64,000 bases of DNA from NCBI GenBank assembly GCA_963682175.1, contig OY821788.1, positions 11,178,001 through 11,242,000 on the forward strand, written 5' to 3'. The DNA comes from Triglochin maritima (lineage: Eukaryota; Streptophyta; Magnoliopsida; Alismatales; Juncaginaceae). How positions within the stretch are numbered: the stretch's first letter is position 1; every line of letters starts with the position of its first letter. This document shows, piece by piece, positions 53,598-64,000 of the stretch. The position numbers and the translations under genes were made by a program. The notes under the pieces are model-generated. The model did no database searches. It was not told the DNA's origin and was given only the letters and a program-made list of their open reading frames with translations.

Positions 53598-56548
53598 TTT
53601 AAAAAAATATTTACCAACAATTGAAAATATAAAATTACTGAATGTGAATTAATAACATATACAAGTGATACAACTTACTATCTTCAAGCTGATCGCTTAC
53701 GACTCGTCTATGACGTACTCCCCTCTGGAGTTTACTCTCGCTCTCTTCCAAGAATCACAACGAGCTACGGGAGAAGGAGGAGACAAGTTGCTTGCTTGTT
53801 CATCACTCATACCGGAGTCAATTGCCTTTTGTTTCTTCAGAGTAATTTTTTCAGCCATCATTTGCGATTCTAACTTTTGCTACCCCGCTCGAGACATACA
53901 ATGCGTATACTGAAGGGAATGTGTTCTAAAAGTTTTACTTTTAAATGTCAATTATTATGAATTGAATGAGAAATTATTTTGTTCCTTGTTTATGTTATTC
54001 GTCTTTTAGAAGTGTTAAGGAAGATGCTCTTGGTCCTTAACCGTAGAGCTCTAAAAGATATTGGTTTACATAAAACAAAAGATATTCGCAATCATGGTAA
54101 TTAACATGGGACATTCATTACCGAGTTAAGATTGTCGTGTTGGTCATAGATCACTGTAGCTCTACAAGTGAGTGACAACACGGGTACACAAAAGAGGAAA
54201 ATATTACTTTTGTATACTGAATAGACCTAATAAGTAAAACATTATAGAATTTTGTTTTCTGTGTCATTAATGTTTTACCGTGTATTTGGTCCTTTAATAT
54301 GAGACTTATATCCGATCACTTAAGAATTGCTTAATTAGACTAGTGTCTTGAGCTATCGATGAGTGTAGTGTAAAGGCATTGGTTGGTTAAGTATGACTTT
54401 TGTTGGAGAAGATAGTTAGTCAAAAGATTATCATTGCCCCTATTAATTGAGTGATGATATTAGTGGCCCCATTGATAAAGCAAAGTTATAATGTGCACAA
54501 TGTGATTTGAGTTAAGTCACATATTTATAACTAGCTTAAAGAGATCAAGAAATGAATACTAACACAAAGATGACACAATACTACTTTGTGTGTATTCTTA
54601 ATATCATGAGGCAAGGGACAGACACAAGTGGTGCAATCCATCACTAAATGGATCGGGTTTTGGTTCGAGTGGAATTAAGACATCTAACTAATTGAGAGCT
54701 ATAATGTGTAGCTAGATACCGCTTATACTTGTGATATTAAACTCTTAATATCACTGCCAACTTAGTCTAGATCCTCTCATAGGTTACACCGCAAAAACTG
54801 GGAAACAAGAAGCTTGATTTTTGGTTCATATGATGTGTCGGGTTTCTTATAGAAAATATGACACATGTGGTGAACAAGTAAAATCAATTATGTTGTATAT
54901 AACATAATTAGAATCATGATAAATTTATATGAGATGCATATATTATGGGGTGCAATAATATATTATTGCATAGGATAATATATTGCATAAGTTGTGAATT
55001 TGTTAAAACCCCAAAAGTTCAAATTTTGTTGGAAATAAATCCAAAATTTGAATAAGTCTAAATCGGGTAAAAGTTCGGTAATCCGTTATGGTTCGGTCGA
55101 CCGAAGGATCTGTGGATCGGTCAACCGAACGTGGAACGGATAGTCATAGCTGATTGACCGAACTTGACCAAAGTACCTGGAACTCTGGTACGGTGTACCG
55201 AACCAGAATCGGTCGACCGAACAATGTCCAGTTATGACATTTTTGGTTAACCGAATGACACTCGGTCTTAGACGAGAATTCGTCCGATCGGTTAAGGAGA
55301 ATTTTTCTCCTTAAGAATCGGTCATCCGTCCAATACTCGGTAAAGCAATCGTGACATATTCGGTTAACCGAGTGTGACTCGGTAAACCGAACTGCGATCG
55401 ATTTTCTGCCTTTGATAATTAAGAGATTAATTTGATCAATGGTTGGATTAGCTCCAAACTTGGTCAAACGTTTTGTGGATGCATGTAATGTATTTTGGAA
55501 TTAGTTTGTGAGAGAAAATGTCAAGAAAACATGACTTAAGAATAGCCATGATTGAGAGTAAGATTGGAGCCTATAAATAGGTCCTTATTCTCCTTAATTA
55601 TGTTAGAAGTTTGCTAAATATTTTCTCTCCAAAATTAACCACAAAAATCCATGAAAATTCTCTTAGTTTTCTAAGTCTTTGGAAAGAGAAATCTCAGAGA
55701 TTAAGGAAGGGGTTTGTAGCTAGTTTGGAGATTGATTGACTAGCTTCTTTCTCTCCAACCTTGTTTAGGGTTTCGGTGAACACTCGGAGGCATCCGGCGC
55801 AACGAGAAGTGACGATCGTCTTCCTCAACATCTCTGGAACATCAAGAAGTTTTAGAGAACTTCTAGGTATGAATTTCGGAGTCACTTGTGTTTGTTTTAA
55901 TAAGTTTTTGAAACTAGTTATTAAAACAAACCGATACATGCATGAAATAAATCGTAGAAAATTGTAATTGATCCTTATTATACATAAAAATTTCGAAAAT
56001 ATATATGTATGATTAAACATGAAATCCTACATATACTTGCTATAAGATCTAATCTCTGGATTTTCTGAATTGTTCCCATTGTTTCGGAATGATAAAGTTA
56101 TACACATCGTATGGATTTCTATCGTGGTAGTCTCCAAATATATACTTGTTTGTTAAATTTGTTTTTAAGTCCCTCCAACGAACCGACATGTATGTCATCC
56201 ACTTTCTCTTCAACTTGTCAGTGGATTGGAACTCAAAAGTGCCTACAACATGTTAACTTTATATATCTTAAAAGTTCGACTAAAACTACAAAATTTTATA
56301 ATGGAATCATTACCTGCACGTCATACCATATTGTGCTCTTCAACTTTCATCTACATCGGCCCAACTCGACAAACAAATGTCAACTTTGGCCCTCGCTAGG
56401 CTACCCACATAACTTTTCCAATTATCAGACAACATGCCTATCGGCTCAAGACGGTCATCAAACTGGATTGGAAGTCTATCGTCTCTATTTCTTCTCCCCA
56501 CGAATTCGCCTTGATATTCTCTCAACTTCGGAGAGTCCTAAAGTTTAA
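53598..56548 (-). mobile_element. Circularly permuted CACTA fragment carrying a solo LTR
   Basis: 53598-53910 plus 56032-56548 is nearly identical to 60862-61640 of the CACTA element. However, the piece GCCTTGATATTCTCTCAACT, which precedes TTTACCAACAATTG in the CACTA, here follows CCCCACGAATTC at the opposite end. It encodes parts of the Transposase_24-type protein only. Confidence 0.75.
53911..56031 (+). mobile_element. Solo LTR (2121 bp)
   Basis: TGAAGGGAATGTGTTC ... GAAATCCTACA with a perfect TSD TATAC at 53906-53910 and 56032-56036. The empty site (GCGTATACTTGCT) is preserved at 61152-61166. Same family as 23030-24877. U3 palindromes GGTCGACCG/GGTTAACCG at 55090-55400; TATA box CCTATAAATAGG at 55570. 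Confidence 0.93.
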
Positions 56549-56593
56549 AAAAAATATAGGTATGTCAAGCTTTGTTTTCCTTACTCACCAAGT

Positions 56594-57876
56594 TGTATGG
56601 TTGTTGGAGTAGTCGACGATAGGCCGAAATGCTCGTTGGAGTTGGTGTGCAACAAAGTTCTGCACTGGAACGGTTGACCGGTTCTTATTTCGGTCGACCG
56701 GTCGTAGTGTTTTTTTGAAGAATATGAGGACTCTGGTTGTTTTCAGTCGAATGAGTTCCCTTCGGTTCGACCGAATGTACTGTTTTAAGTTGGTTGAGGG
56801 TGTAGACCTCAAAACGGTCGACCGCCTGGTGACCTCGTTCGACCAACAACTTATGATAACTTATAGTTTGTTCGACCGTTTGTTGTTTTGATCGACCAAT
56901 ATAACTTGATTCAAAATCTGAATTTACTGCCTTTTTCCGGTCGACCGTGCTTTTGGTTCGACCGTTTGTGCGTTTTGGAGCGAGAGGTGGATTTTACTAG
57001 ATGTTTTCGGTCGAACGGGTCCCCTTTGCCGTTCGACTGGTTGGTTGTTGTTTCGGTTGGAACCGGTTTTGGTGGTGGTGTTTCGGTCGACCAGTTGTGG
57101 ATTTTGGTCGACCGTTTCTGCCCAGTTTTTTATATGTTGCTTGTAATGTTTGTGGTTTTGATCTGTCTCAAGGGTAATGGGTCCCCGACCTTTTTGGGGG
57201 CGATGGTATGGACATTCCAGCCTGAGAGAGATCATGGTTGTGGCTCTGAGGAGCAGGTGCCTTGTGTGCACGTGTGGTTTGTGGCCGATGATTTTCCGGC
57301 AGTGCCTTGTTTGCACGAGTTGTTGTGGGGTTGGGGTGAGAGGAACCTTGAGACCTGTTTGGCCGATGATTTTTCAGTTGTGCATTGTGTGCATGTGTGA
57401 TTGTGGGGTTTGGGTGAGAGGACCCTTGAGACCCGTGTTGTTGCGTCGACTGTGGTTGGGAGAGAGGTCCTGAGAACCCAGTTGGACGGTGGCAGTTGTG
57501 ATTTATTGCATTTTTCATATCATGTCATGTATTTGTTCTATTCATATCTTAGGAGGTTTGCATACGAGAATTCCTTATTGGAAACTCAGGTATAGTGTTG
57601 TGTTGCATTTCAGGTCGTGAGCACCGTTAGGAGGTGATGACTGAGGGTGAGCGCACTAGGACTGGATCCTGTTTTCTTGCTTTTGAGGTTGTTATGATTA
57701 CACTTGTATATGTTGTATAGCTTTTGTTGTTGTAATCGTACCTTTGACATCCTGTATTATACGGTACACCACCGGATATATATCTATATGTGTGTGTGTG
57801 TGAATTTTGTAGCATCTTTGATGCTTGATATCTATATTTTACGTTTTAAATTTTTCCGTTGTTTCAGAACGTTACA
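56594..57876 (+). repeat. Chromovirus-like LTR fragment with CGGTCGACCG cluster
   Basis: Ends CAGAACGTTACA, the same ACGTTACA terminus as 52497 in reverse. U3-like palindromes lie at 56665-57115. Internal repeats CTTGTGTGCACGTGTGG and GTGAGAGG(A/G)ACC recur three times (57250-57440). Its start is approximate and no TSD was found. The open frames inside are not convincing. Confidence 0.4.
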
Positions 57877-58310
57877 TAACGGATTGTTTGGAAGATCACA
57901 TGTACATATGATCTACATTTACAAATGCAACGGAACAGATTCATAGCGTTATTCGCGAGGCAAGAATATTCTCACCGATCGGGTTTTAACTCTCATATAA
58001 ATGATTGATGAAACACAGATTCATGACCCTATAGTCTTGTCGTTGCACATGGAGGGGAATTGAAAGGATGAATTTTTGGCGTTGGAGGAATATGAAATAA
58101 TTGTCACGTCACAAGAAATAACCACCATCTACCCATGATCTCCAATCATGGTTAATCAGATACGCCAAGTGTGACCTATGTTCTCACGTACCACTTTGGC
58201 ATTTTTAATAATCAATAAGAAAATGGATAGACTAAACTAGTATTACTAATTAGGTGATAGAACTAGGAGAAGTGAAACTTGAAGATAGAAGACGGATCGT
58301 CTAACTATTA
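57877..58310. other. Unassigned flank
   Basis: No gene or repeat recognised. The last three bases, TTA, may be the CACTA TSD. Confidence 0.4.
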
Positions 58311-58680
58311 CACTATTGTAGAAAAGGAAATATACGTTGGATATATGGGGGTATATACATCGGATATAAGCCTCCCCAGATCCAACGTCTATGTAGACAT
58401 CGTATATACATAGACGTCGGTCGCGTAATATCTGACGTCTATACCTAAAGAATAGATGTCGTTCGTATGTACAACCGACGTCTATACCTAACACATAAAC
58501 GTCGACCGTTATATACATCCGACGTTTATTCTTTAGGTATAGACATTGGCCGTTATATACATCTTACGTCTATGCTTTAGGTATAGACGTTGGATATTAC
58601 GCGACCGACGTCTATGCATATATTTCAAAAGAATAGACGTCGGCTAATACAAACAACCGACGTCTATTCTGAAACCTGGA
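58311..58680 (-). repeat. CACTA terminus and subterminal repeats
   Basis: After the CACTA terminus about eleven copies of (A)CCGACGTCTAT(A/T)C occur in both orientations, spaced 20-40 bp. These are the usual TnpA-type binding arrays of CACTA elements. Confidence 0.8.
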
Positions 58681-58975
58681 CAAAAAAAGCAATCAGGCCT
58701 GCACCAAAAATACTAAACACAATCATCCTGCACCAAATTCGTTCACAAATACATACACACTTTCATCCACATATACATACAAGCATACATATAGAAACAC
58801 ATTTATACAAGCATACACATAATCATTCAACACACTTGGCATTAATTCATACGTAAACGCTTGGCATTCATTGTAAAAGTGAGGTGATTATATTAAGGCA
58901 TACCATTGTATGTTTGTAATACAAGTGAAGTTGTTAACTAAATTACAAAAGAAGTGTTAGTGACATGAGAACCTC
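58681..58975 (-). other. 3' untranslated region of the CACTA gene
   Basis: A CATACACA-rich stretch (58740-58850) with no coding. Confidence 0.5.
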
Positions 58976-61740
58976 TTAGTTCATCAACATGTTTCTGATA
59001 AAATAGCGAGTCCATCGGTCGTGAATATCATCGAGCTCCTGTTGCGATTAGGGATCACTACTTTTTGGGAAGACCTATCAAAATACAAGTAAAAATATTA
59101 ATATCTAAATAATGAAACTATAACTATACAACTGAATAACGATCTATATTACCTTGGATAGGGATAAGTCTTGAGTTGCAAATTCGAGAATTTCCTCCAT
59201 GTATCTCATCATGTAATAACCACATTCTGTATTTCCAGTCTGCTTCTGGTACTACAAATATGTCGCCAAATATATGTTCCTAACTTAAATAACAAAAATG
59301 GGAGAAATAATTTACTCTCATTCCATGTCATGTTACTCCTGCTTTTGGGGTTGTTCTCCTACCACCTAACGCTCTATAAACCTTCATTGTCCTGAGTAGC
59401 ACAAGTTATTGAAAACCTTCATTCAATAATGCTAATAAAAATCCACGAATTACAAATACGATGACTAAAATGAACTTACAGATTTACAAGTTTCTTTATA
59501 GAGTCCCTTGGTTTATTCGACCCCAACGGATCAAACCAATATGCCGAATTAGTCGCGGGGCATATAACGGCAAGCATCCAATGAGCCATGTTATATATAT
59601 AATTTGAAGTTTATTACAAAATAAAATTCCGCTTTTAATTAGCAAGTTTACCTCTCATGATAAGGGAGTAGATAATATCTTTTGTCTTCTTCTTTCATGA
59701 GAGTCCCAAGTTGACCCGATTTATCGTCATTCCCGTATATATAGGTAGATGGTCTGATAGATCCAAATACTTGATTATCAGGAAAGACTGACCTTCTGGC
59801 GTCATAAAAGTGTCTACAAGAGTAAAAATTACATTTTATTACAGTTACGATAAAATATTCAATACATTTCATCTTATACCAAAGAAAAGACTTGCTTCAC
59901 TTGCACGTCGATAATCATGATGCACAATGAATCCATCACCAAGAATGACATGACATCCTCTTTGGTGACGTACAAAGCCGAAGGCAACCCTTTAACCCCT
60001 TCCACCAAATCCCATGTATTCAAGGATTGTGATTCCCTACCTACCATACATTAATACAATATTTTGCACCTACTTGGAAGCAAATTAATGTTGATCGGAG
60101 GTTGGTTGTTTGACCCTTTGCTCCGGGGGCTTGACACCTTACATATATATATACAACCGTTAAAAATACTATTGTTAACAAATTTGAAATTTATAGTGTT
60201 TCAAAATTAAAGTATACCTCATGTGTGTCACTTAGCTCTACTAAATGACTAGGCCACCTCACGAACCCACCGATAGCATCGCCGAGGGTAACAATCTCTT
60301 CTTCCGGAATTGTCACCAAAGCACCAGCATATAAGCAACTCCCCACTGCAACCTTCACTTCTCCTTCTCCCACCTCTGTGAAGTGGTGTCTGGAGATGTT
60401 ATAAACTTTCCCGTGTCCCACCAATCTTCGATCAGGGTCTTCGACAAATAGAGCACATCTAGATCCATCCTCGAACATTTCAAACGAGGGACTGCCTTCG
60501 AGGGCCAATTCTCAAGAATGAGCCATGAAATCATATTGTCGATCGGGGTTGAACACTGGTTGCACTGGAGGAGTGGTCTTCGAGGAAGAAGCAGTCCTAC
60601 GACGGGTAGGAGAAGTAGGCAAATCGTGATCCAATCTCTCTAAAACAAGTTGCAATGTATTTTTCAAATTTGCGATCTCTTGCTTACCTTTGGTATAACC
60701 TGTCGACAAAGTAGACCGTTAAATCTTTCCATAATATTGTCGCACACGATTGGGGTATTCGTCATTTCCCAAGGCCTCGCGTAGAATATCGTTCCAACCA
60801 TCCGAAGCAAATTCGCCTTGATATTCTCTCAACTTCGGAGAGTCCTAAAGTTAAAAAAAAAAATTTACCAACAATTGAAAATATAAAATTACTGAATGTG
60901 AATTAATAACATGTACAAGTGATACAACTTACTATCTTCAAGTTGATCGCTTGTGACTCGTCTATGACGTACTCCCCTCTGGAGTTTACTCTCGCTCTCT
61001 TCCAAGAATCACAACGAGCTACGGGAGAAGGAGGAGACGAGTTGCTTGCTTGCTCCTCACTCATACCGGAGTCAATTCCCTTTTGTTTCTTCAGAGTAAT
61101 TTTTTCAGCCATCATTTGCGATTCTAACTTTTGGTACCCCGCTCGAGACATACAATGCGTATACTTGCTAGAAGATCTAATCTCTGGATTTTCTGAATTT
61201 CTCCCATTGTTTCGGAATGATAAAGTTATACACATCGTATGGATTTCTATCGTGGTAGTCTCCAAATATATACTTGTTTGTTAAATTTGTTTTTAAGTCC
61301 CTCCAACGAACCGACATGTATGTCATCCACTTTTTCTTCAACTTGTCAGTGGATTGGAACTCAAAAGTTGCCTACAACATGTTAACTTTATATATCTTAA
61401 AATTTCGACTAAAACTACAAAATTTTATAATGGAATCATTACCTGCACGTCATCCCATATTGTGCTCTTCAACTTCTCATCTACATCGGCCCAACTCGAC
61501 AAACAAATGTCAACTTTGGCCCTCGCTAGGCTACCCACATAACTTTTCCAATTATCAGACAACATGCCTATCGGCTCAAGACGGTCATCAAACTGGATTG
61601 GAAGTCTACCGTCTCTATTTCTTCTCCCCACGAATTCTTTCATGAGATAAGGAACTCGTGAACTGTATGTCTTCGAGCCTTCAGACTCTGATGGAGTGAG
61701 TTTCTTTTCGAAGTCATGATACTATAAAAGGTAAACTCAA
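58976..61740 (-). pseudogene. CACTA second gene: Transposase_24 / DUF8039 / Ulp1-like protease
   Basis: Read on the minus strand, exon by exon. 61643-61425: RNRDGRLPIQFDDRLEPIGM, SYVGSLARAKVDICLSSWAD, the Transposase_24 (Ptta/En-Spm) region. 61310-60915: RWRDLKTNLTNKYIFGDYHD, SRAGYQKLESQMMAEK, WKRARVNSRGEYVIDESQAI. 60709-60512: a coiled coil. 60508-60191: DUF8039-like (RRLVGHGKVYNI, VTLGDAIGGFVRWPSHLVEL). 59730-58976: a C48 (Ulp1/SENP) domain with catalytic-type His (HWMLAVICP), Asp (YWFDPLGS) and Cys (TECGYYMMRYME), ending RYFIRNMLMN and stop. Introns separate the pieces; exact splice sites were not fixed, nor was integrity. Such fused SUMO-protease-like domains are known in plant CACTA elements. 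Confidence 0.7.
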
Positions 61741-63430
61741 GGCATTAACAATTAAAAATCAAGACATTAAATGGTTATTACAATGTATTACAAGAAAATT
61801 TGCACCTTCACTGGTTTATTTCCTTAATGGATTTTCAATCCATATACCTTCACCGTGGTCATCTCTAAACATACAAGTCTCAACATTTATTTCCTCGTCT
61901 ACTAAGTTCAACTCAGGTGCTTTATTAGAGAAAGGTGGTGTCTCTTCATACTCGATAAGATTATCATCTGATATAATTTTTTTTCTTCCCTTCCAGAATT
62001 ACTACCTATTTCTTATCACATGGATCGGCCACATAACAGACTTGTTTCGCTTGGGAAGCGAGAATAAAGGTTCTCCTTTATATCCTTCTTTTGAAAATTC
62101 AATTAAAGTGAACCCTAAGTCATCCACTTAAACTCCACTTTTATTATCAGCCCACTTGCATCTAAATATAGGTATTTTGAATTTAACAAAGTCTAGCTCT
62201 CATATGTCTTCAATTGCACCGTAATAGGACATGTCGGTGTATACAAGATTCTTATCTTTAGAACTATACACATGCAAAGACTCTACTATTAAAGTGATGT
62301 CATTGTTTTGAACAACACTTTTGGAATCTTCACTGACTGTGTAGAATGAATATCCATTGATATCATAACCACTGTAACTTATAACAGCATAATGCGGACC
62401 GTAGGTCAACCACTGTATTGTCTCAGAAACATCACGCTTGTAAGCCACATTTTTGAACCAAGAGATGAAATTTTTATTGTGACTATTTATTACTGTTGAT
62501 CACTCCACAAAGGATTTCCTTCCTTTAGAACCTTCATGTGTTCATTTAGGTAAGGTTGAACTTCATTAGAATTGCGCAACACATAAAAATATGTTGTCAT
62601 TAAGTCCTTGCCATTTGGATTTAACATTTTCATCGCACGTGTCCCTTTACCATCGACACGTTCATTATGACGATACTTCGGAAGTCCAACACTTTTGGTG
62701 TTTGCTAGGTATCCAGTTCAAAACTCGATAACCTCCTCATCTATGTATCCTTCAACAATACTAGCATCTGACCTTTGACAATTTTTTCAATAACCTTTCA
62801 ACACTTTCATATAAAGCTCGAAAGGATACATTCACCTTAAAAAATGGTCCACACAATTTAATTTCTCTAACCAAATGAATAACTAGATGAATCATAATGT
62901 CCAAAAAGCAGGTAGGAAGAACATCTCCAACTGACATAATGTAACCATAATTTCATTCTGCAACTTATCTAACTGCACGAGATCGACCACTTTACTGCAA
63001 ATTTTGTTGAAAAATGAACACAACTTTATTATTACATGTCTAACATCTTTCGGTAATATGGATCTCAGTGCTACAAGTAACAATTGCTGCATTAGAGTGT
63101 GACAATCGTGAGACTTCATCCCCACAAGTTTCAAATCCTTCATAAGAACAAGACTACTGATATTTGAAGAATAACCTTGCGGAACCCTTAGATCGTGCAA
63201 ACACTAACACGGAATCTTTTTCTCCTTTTTACACAATGTATAACTAGCTAGAGGTAAATAATTCCGGTCTCCTCTTCTCTCGTGCCAACATTGCTCGTAT
63301 ACCAAGGTCAACAAGATCAAGTCTTGCATTATATCCATCTTTTGTTTTACCAGGTATGTTCAACAGAGTGCCAACAAGAATATCACAAACGTTTTTCTCT
63401 ACGTGCATCACATCAATACAATGTCTAACT
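61741..63430 (-). pseudogene. CACTA TNP2 transposase, decayed
   Basis: The transposase that excises the element, broken by frameshifts and stops. From the N-terminal side: RHCIDVMHVEKNVCDILVGT, LLNIPGKTKDGYNARLDL (63430-63250); KLVGMKSHDCHTLMQQLLLV, LRSILPKDVRHVI, LCQLEMFFLPAFWTL (63150-62892); HLVREIKLCGP (about 62880-62850); then the DUF4216-like end VSETIQWLTYGPHYAVISYS, GYDINGYSFYTVSED, SSKDKNLVYTDMSYYGAIED (62430-62200). The part upstream of RHCIDVMH, including the first catalytic region, is missing beyond 63430. Confidence 0.8.
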
Positions 63431-63431
63431 T

Positions 63432-64000
63432 CTAAAGTTGAATGACGTGTTGTGGGCCTTCCGCACCGCGTACAAGACCAATTTGGGTATGTCCCCATAT
63501 CGGGTAGTGTACGGTAAGGCTTGCCACCTACCCGTCGAGCTTGAGCATCGTGCTTTCTGGGTGATCAAGATCCTAAATATGGATCTTGATCAAGCAAGAG
63601 TACAACGTAAGCTCGACAATGTGGAATTGGAAGAGCTACGCAATGATGCGTACGAGAATGCCAAAATTCATAAGTCCCGAGCCAAGATGTTTCACGATCG
63701 CATGATTATGCGAAAGGTGTTTACGGCCAGGCAGAAGGTGTTGCTCTACAATTCCCGGCTTCATCTGTTTGCAAGTAAGCTCCGTAGTCGCTGGTCTGGT
63801 CCTTTTATTGTCCAAACCCTCTATCCTCATGGAGGGGTTGACATCTTGAACCCGGGGAATGGGGACGTGTTCAAAGTTAATGGACAACGCCTCAACCCTA
63901 CTTGGAGGGGACACCAACCGAAGTTGAGGAGGTCATTTTCCTTCATGAACCTCTCTCTCACTCGACCATTCATGCTCCTGCATGAGTGGTTGAGCTTTCA
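63432..64000 (+). pseudogene. Athila/Tat-type Ty3/gypsy integrase, C-terminal fragment
   Basis: Starts abruptly in the integrase core ([38 protein letters not shown]) and continues through [58 protein letters not shown] and KVNGQRLNP, open to the window edge. It lacks the catalytic DDE, which lies upstream in such proteins. No LTR at the junction. It is the kind of pol that the gypsy-1/-2 family lacks. Confidence 0.85.

Larger units (their letters stand above)
58311..63430 (-). mobile_element. CACTA (En/Spm) transposon, one end present
   Basis: Begins CACTATTGTAGAAAAGG with subterminal GACGTCTAT repeats, then minus-strand coding for a Transposase_24/DUF8039/Ulp1-type protein and a decayed TNP2 transposase. 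The other terminus is lost: at about 63430 the TNP2 reading gives way to a gypsy integrase. Confidence 0.85.

Noticed and set aside
57168..57518. 116-codon minus frame and overlapping plus frames
   Set aside because: Low-complexity frames in an internally repeated LTR-like region; no motif.
1..64000. tRNA or rRNA genes
   Set aside because: The tRNA-like matches (TGGCGCCGTTGCCGGGGA, TGGTATCAGAGCC) are retrotransposon primer-binding sites. No cloverleaf or rRNA sequence was recognised.

Overview
This is nuclear DNA of a flowering plant, most likely a eudicot. It is AT-rich, with plant-type introns. The only clear host-gene material is plant-specific: a pectin methylesterase of the PME51 type, and captured pieces that read as CHUP1-like and WIYLD-domain exons. 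Nearly everything else is transposable elements, nested up to three deep. Boundaries below come from terminal repeats, target-site duplications (TSDs), primer-binding sites and polypurine tracts read by eye. No database search was possible and the species is not identified.

Layout. (1) 1-3922: 3' part of a Ty1/copia element whose gag-pol frame is open from the window start to 3669, followed by a 259-bp 3' LTR. It abuts the broken end of a pectinesterase gene (4745-3954, minus). (2) About 5.2-21.8 kb: a Mutator-like element (MULE, about 3.3 kb when empty) with inverted ends of about 200 bp, its own small gene and tandem repeats. Its gene is split by a Sirevirus-like copia element (element A, 6429-19742, TSD CTACA/CTACG). 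Element A is in turn hit by a complete Ty3/gypsy element (gypsy-1, 11135-19690, TSD GAAAT). (3) 22.0-30.0 kb: a relic LTR broken by a second Sirevirus-like element (element B, 22467-29606, TSD GAATG), whose 3' LTR holds a solo LTR (23030-24877, TSD ATTAT). (4) 30-37.5 kb: LTR relics, an inverted-repeat element, a gypsy solo LTR (31644-33103, TSD GTAAG), MITEs, and a Pack-MULE-like element at about 36.1-37.5 kb carrying two unrelated host exon fragments. (5) 37595-50625: a PIF/Harbinger transposon with TTA TSDs and its two classic divergent genes. It contains a 73-bp minisatellite, a hAT-type MITE and a second full-length gypsy (gypsy-2, 40819-49452). (6) 50.6-58.3 kb: a small unknown ORF, a degenerate satellite, hAT MITEs, chromovirus-like LTR pieces, and a fragment of a CACTA element carrying a solo LTR (53911-56031, TSD TATAC). 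(7) 58311-about 63430: a CACTA (En/Spm) transposon on the minus strand with Transposase_24, DUF8039 and Ulp1-protease-type coding plus a decayed TNP2 transposase. It is cut off by a gypsy integrase fragment that runs to the window end.

How parts relate. Gypsy-1 and gypsy-2 belong to one Athila-like family that encodes only gag and protease, with no reverse transcriptase, RNase H or integrase, yet has intact LTRs, PBS and PPT. Elements A and B lack pol at the same place. Both look like non-autonomous families mobilised in trans. Several unrelated families here share clusters of CGGTC/GACCG palindromes, upstream of the LTR TATA box or as the body of the hAT MITEs. This is the most unusual cross-family signal in the window. 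Other notable points are the chimeric Pack-MULE, a mosaic LTR on gypsy-2 with a 209-bp flanking duplication, a quasi-palindrome perfected in gypsy-1, and a circularly permuted CACTA fragment.
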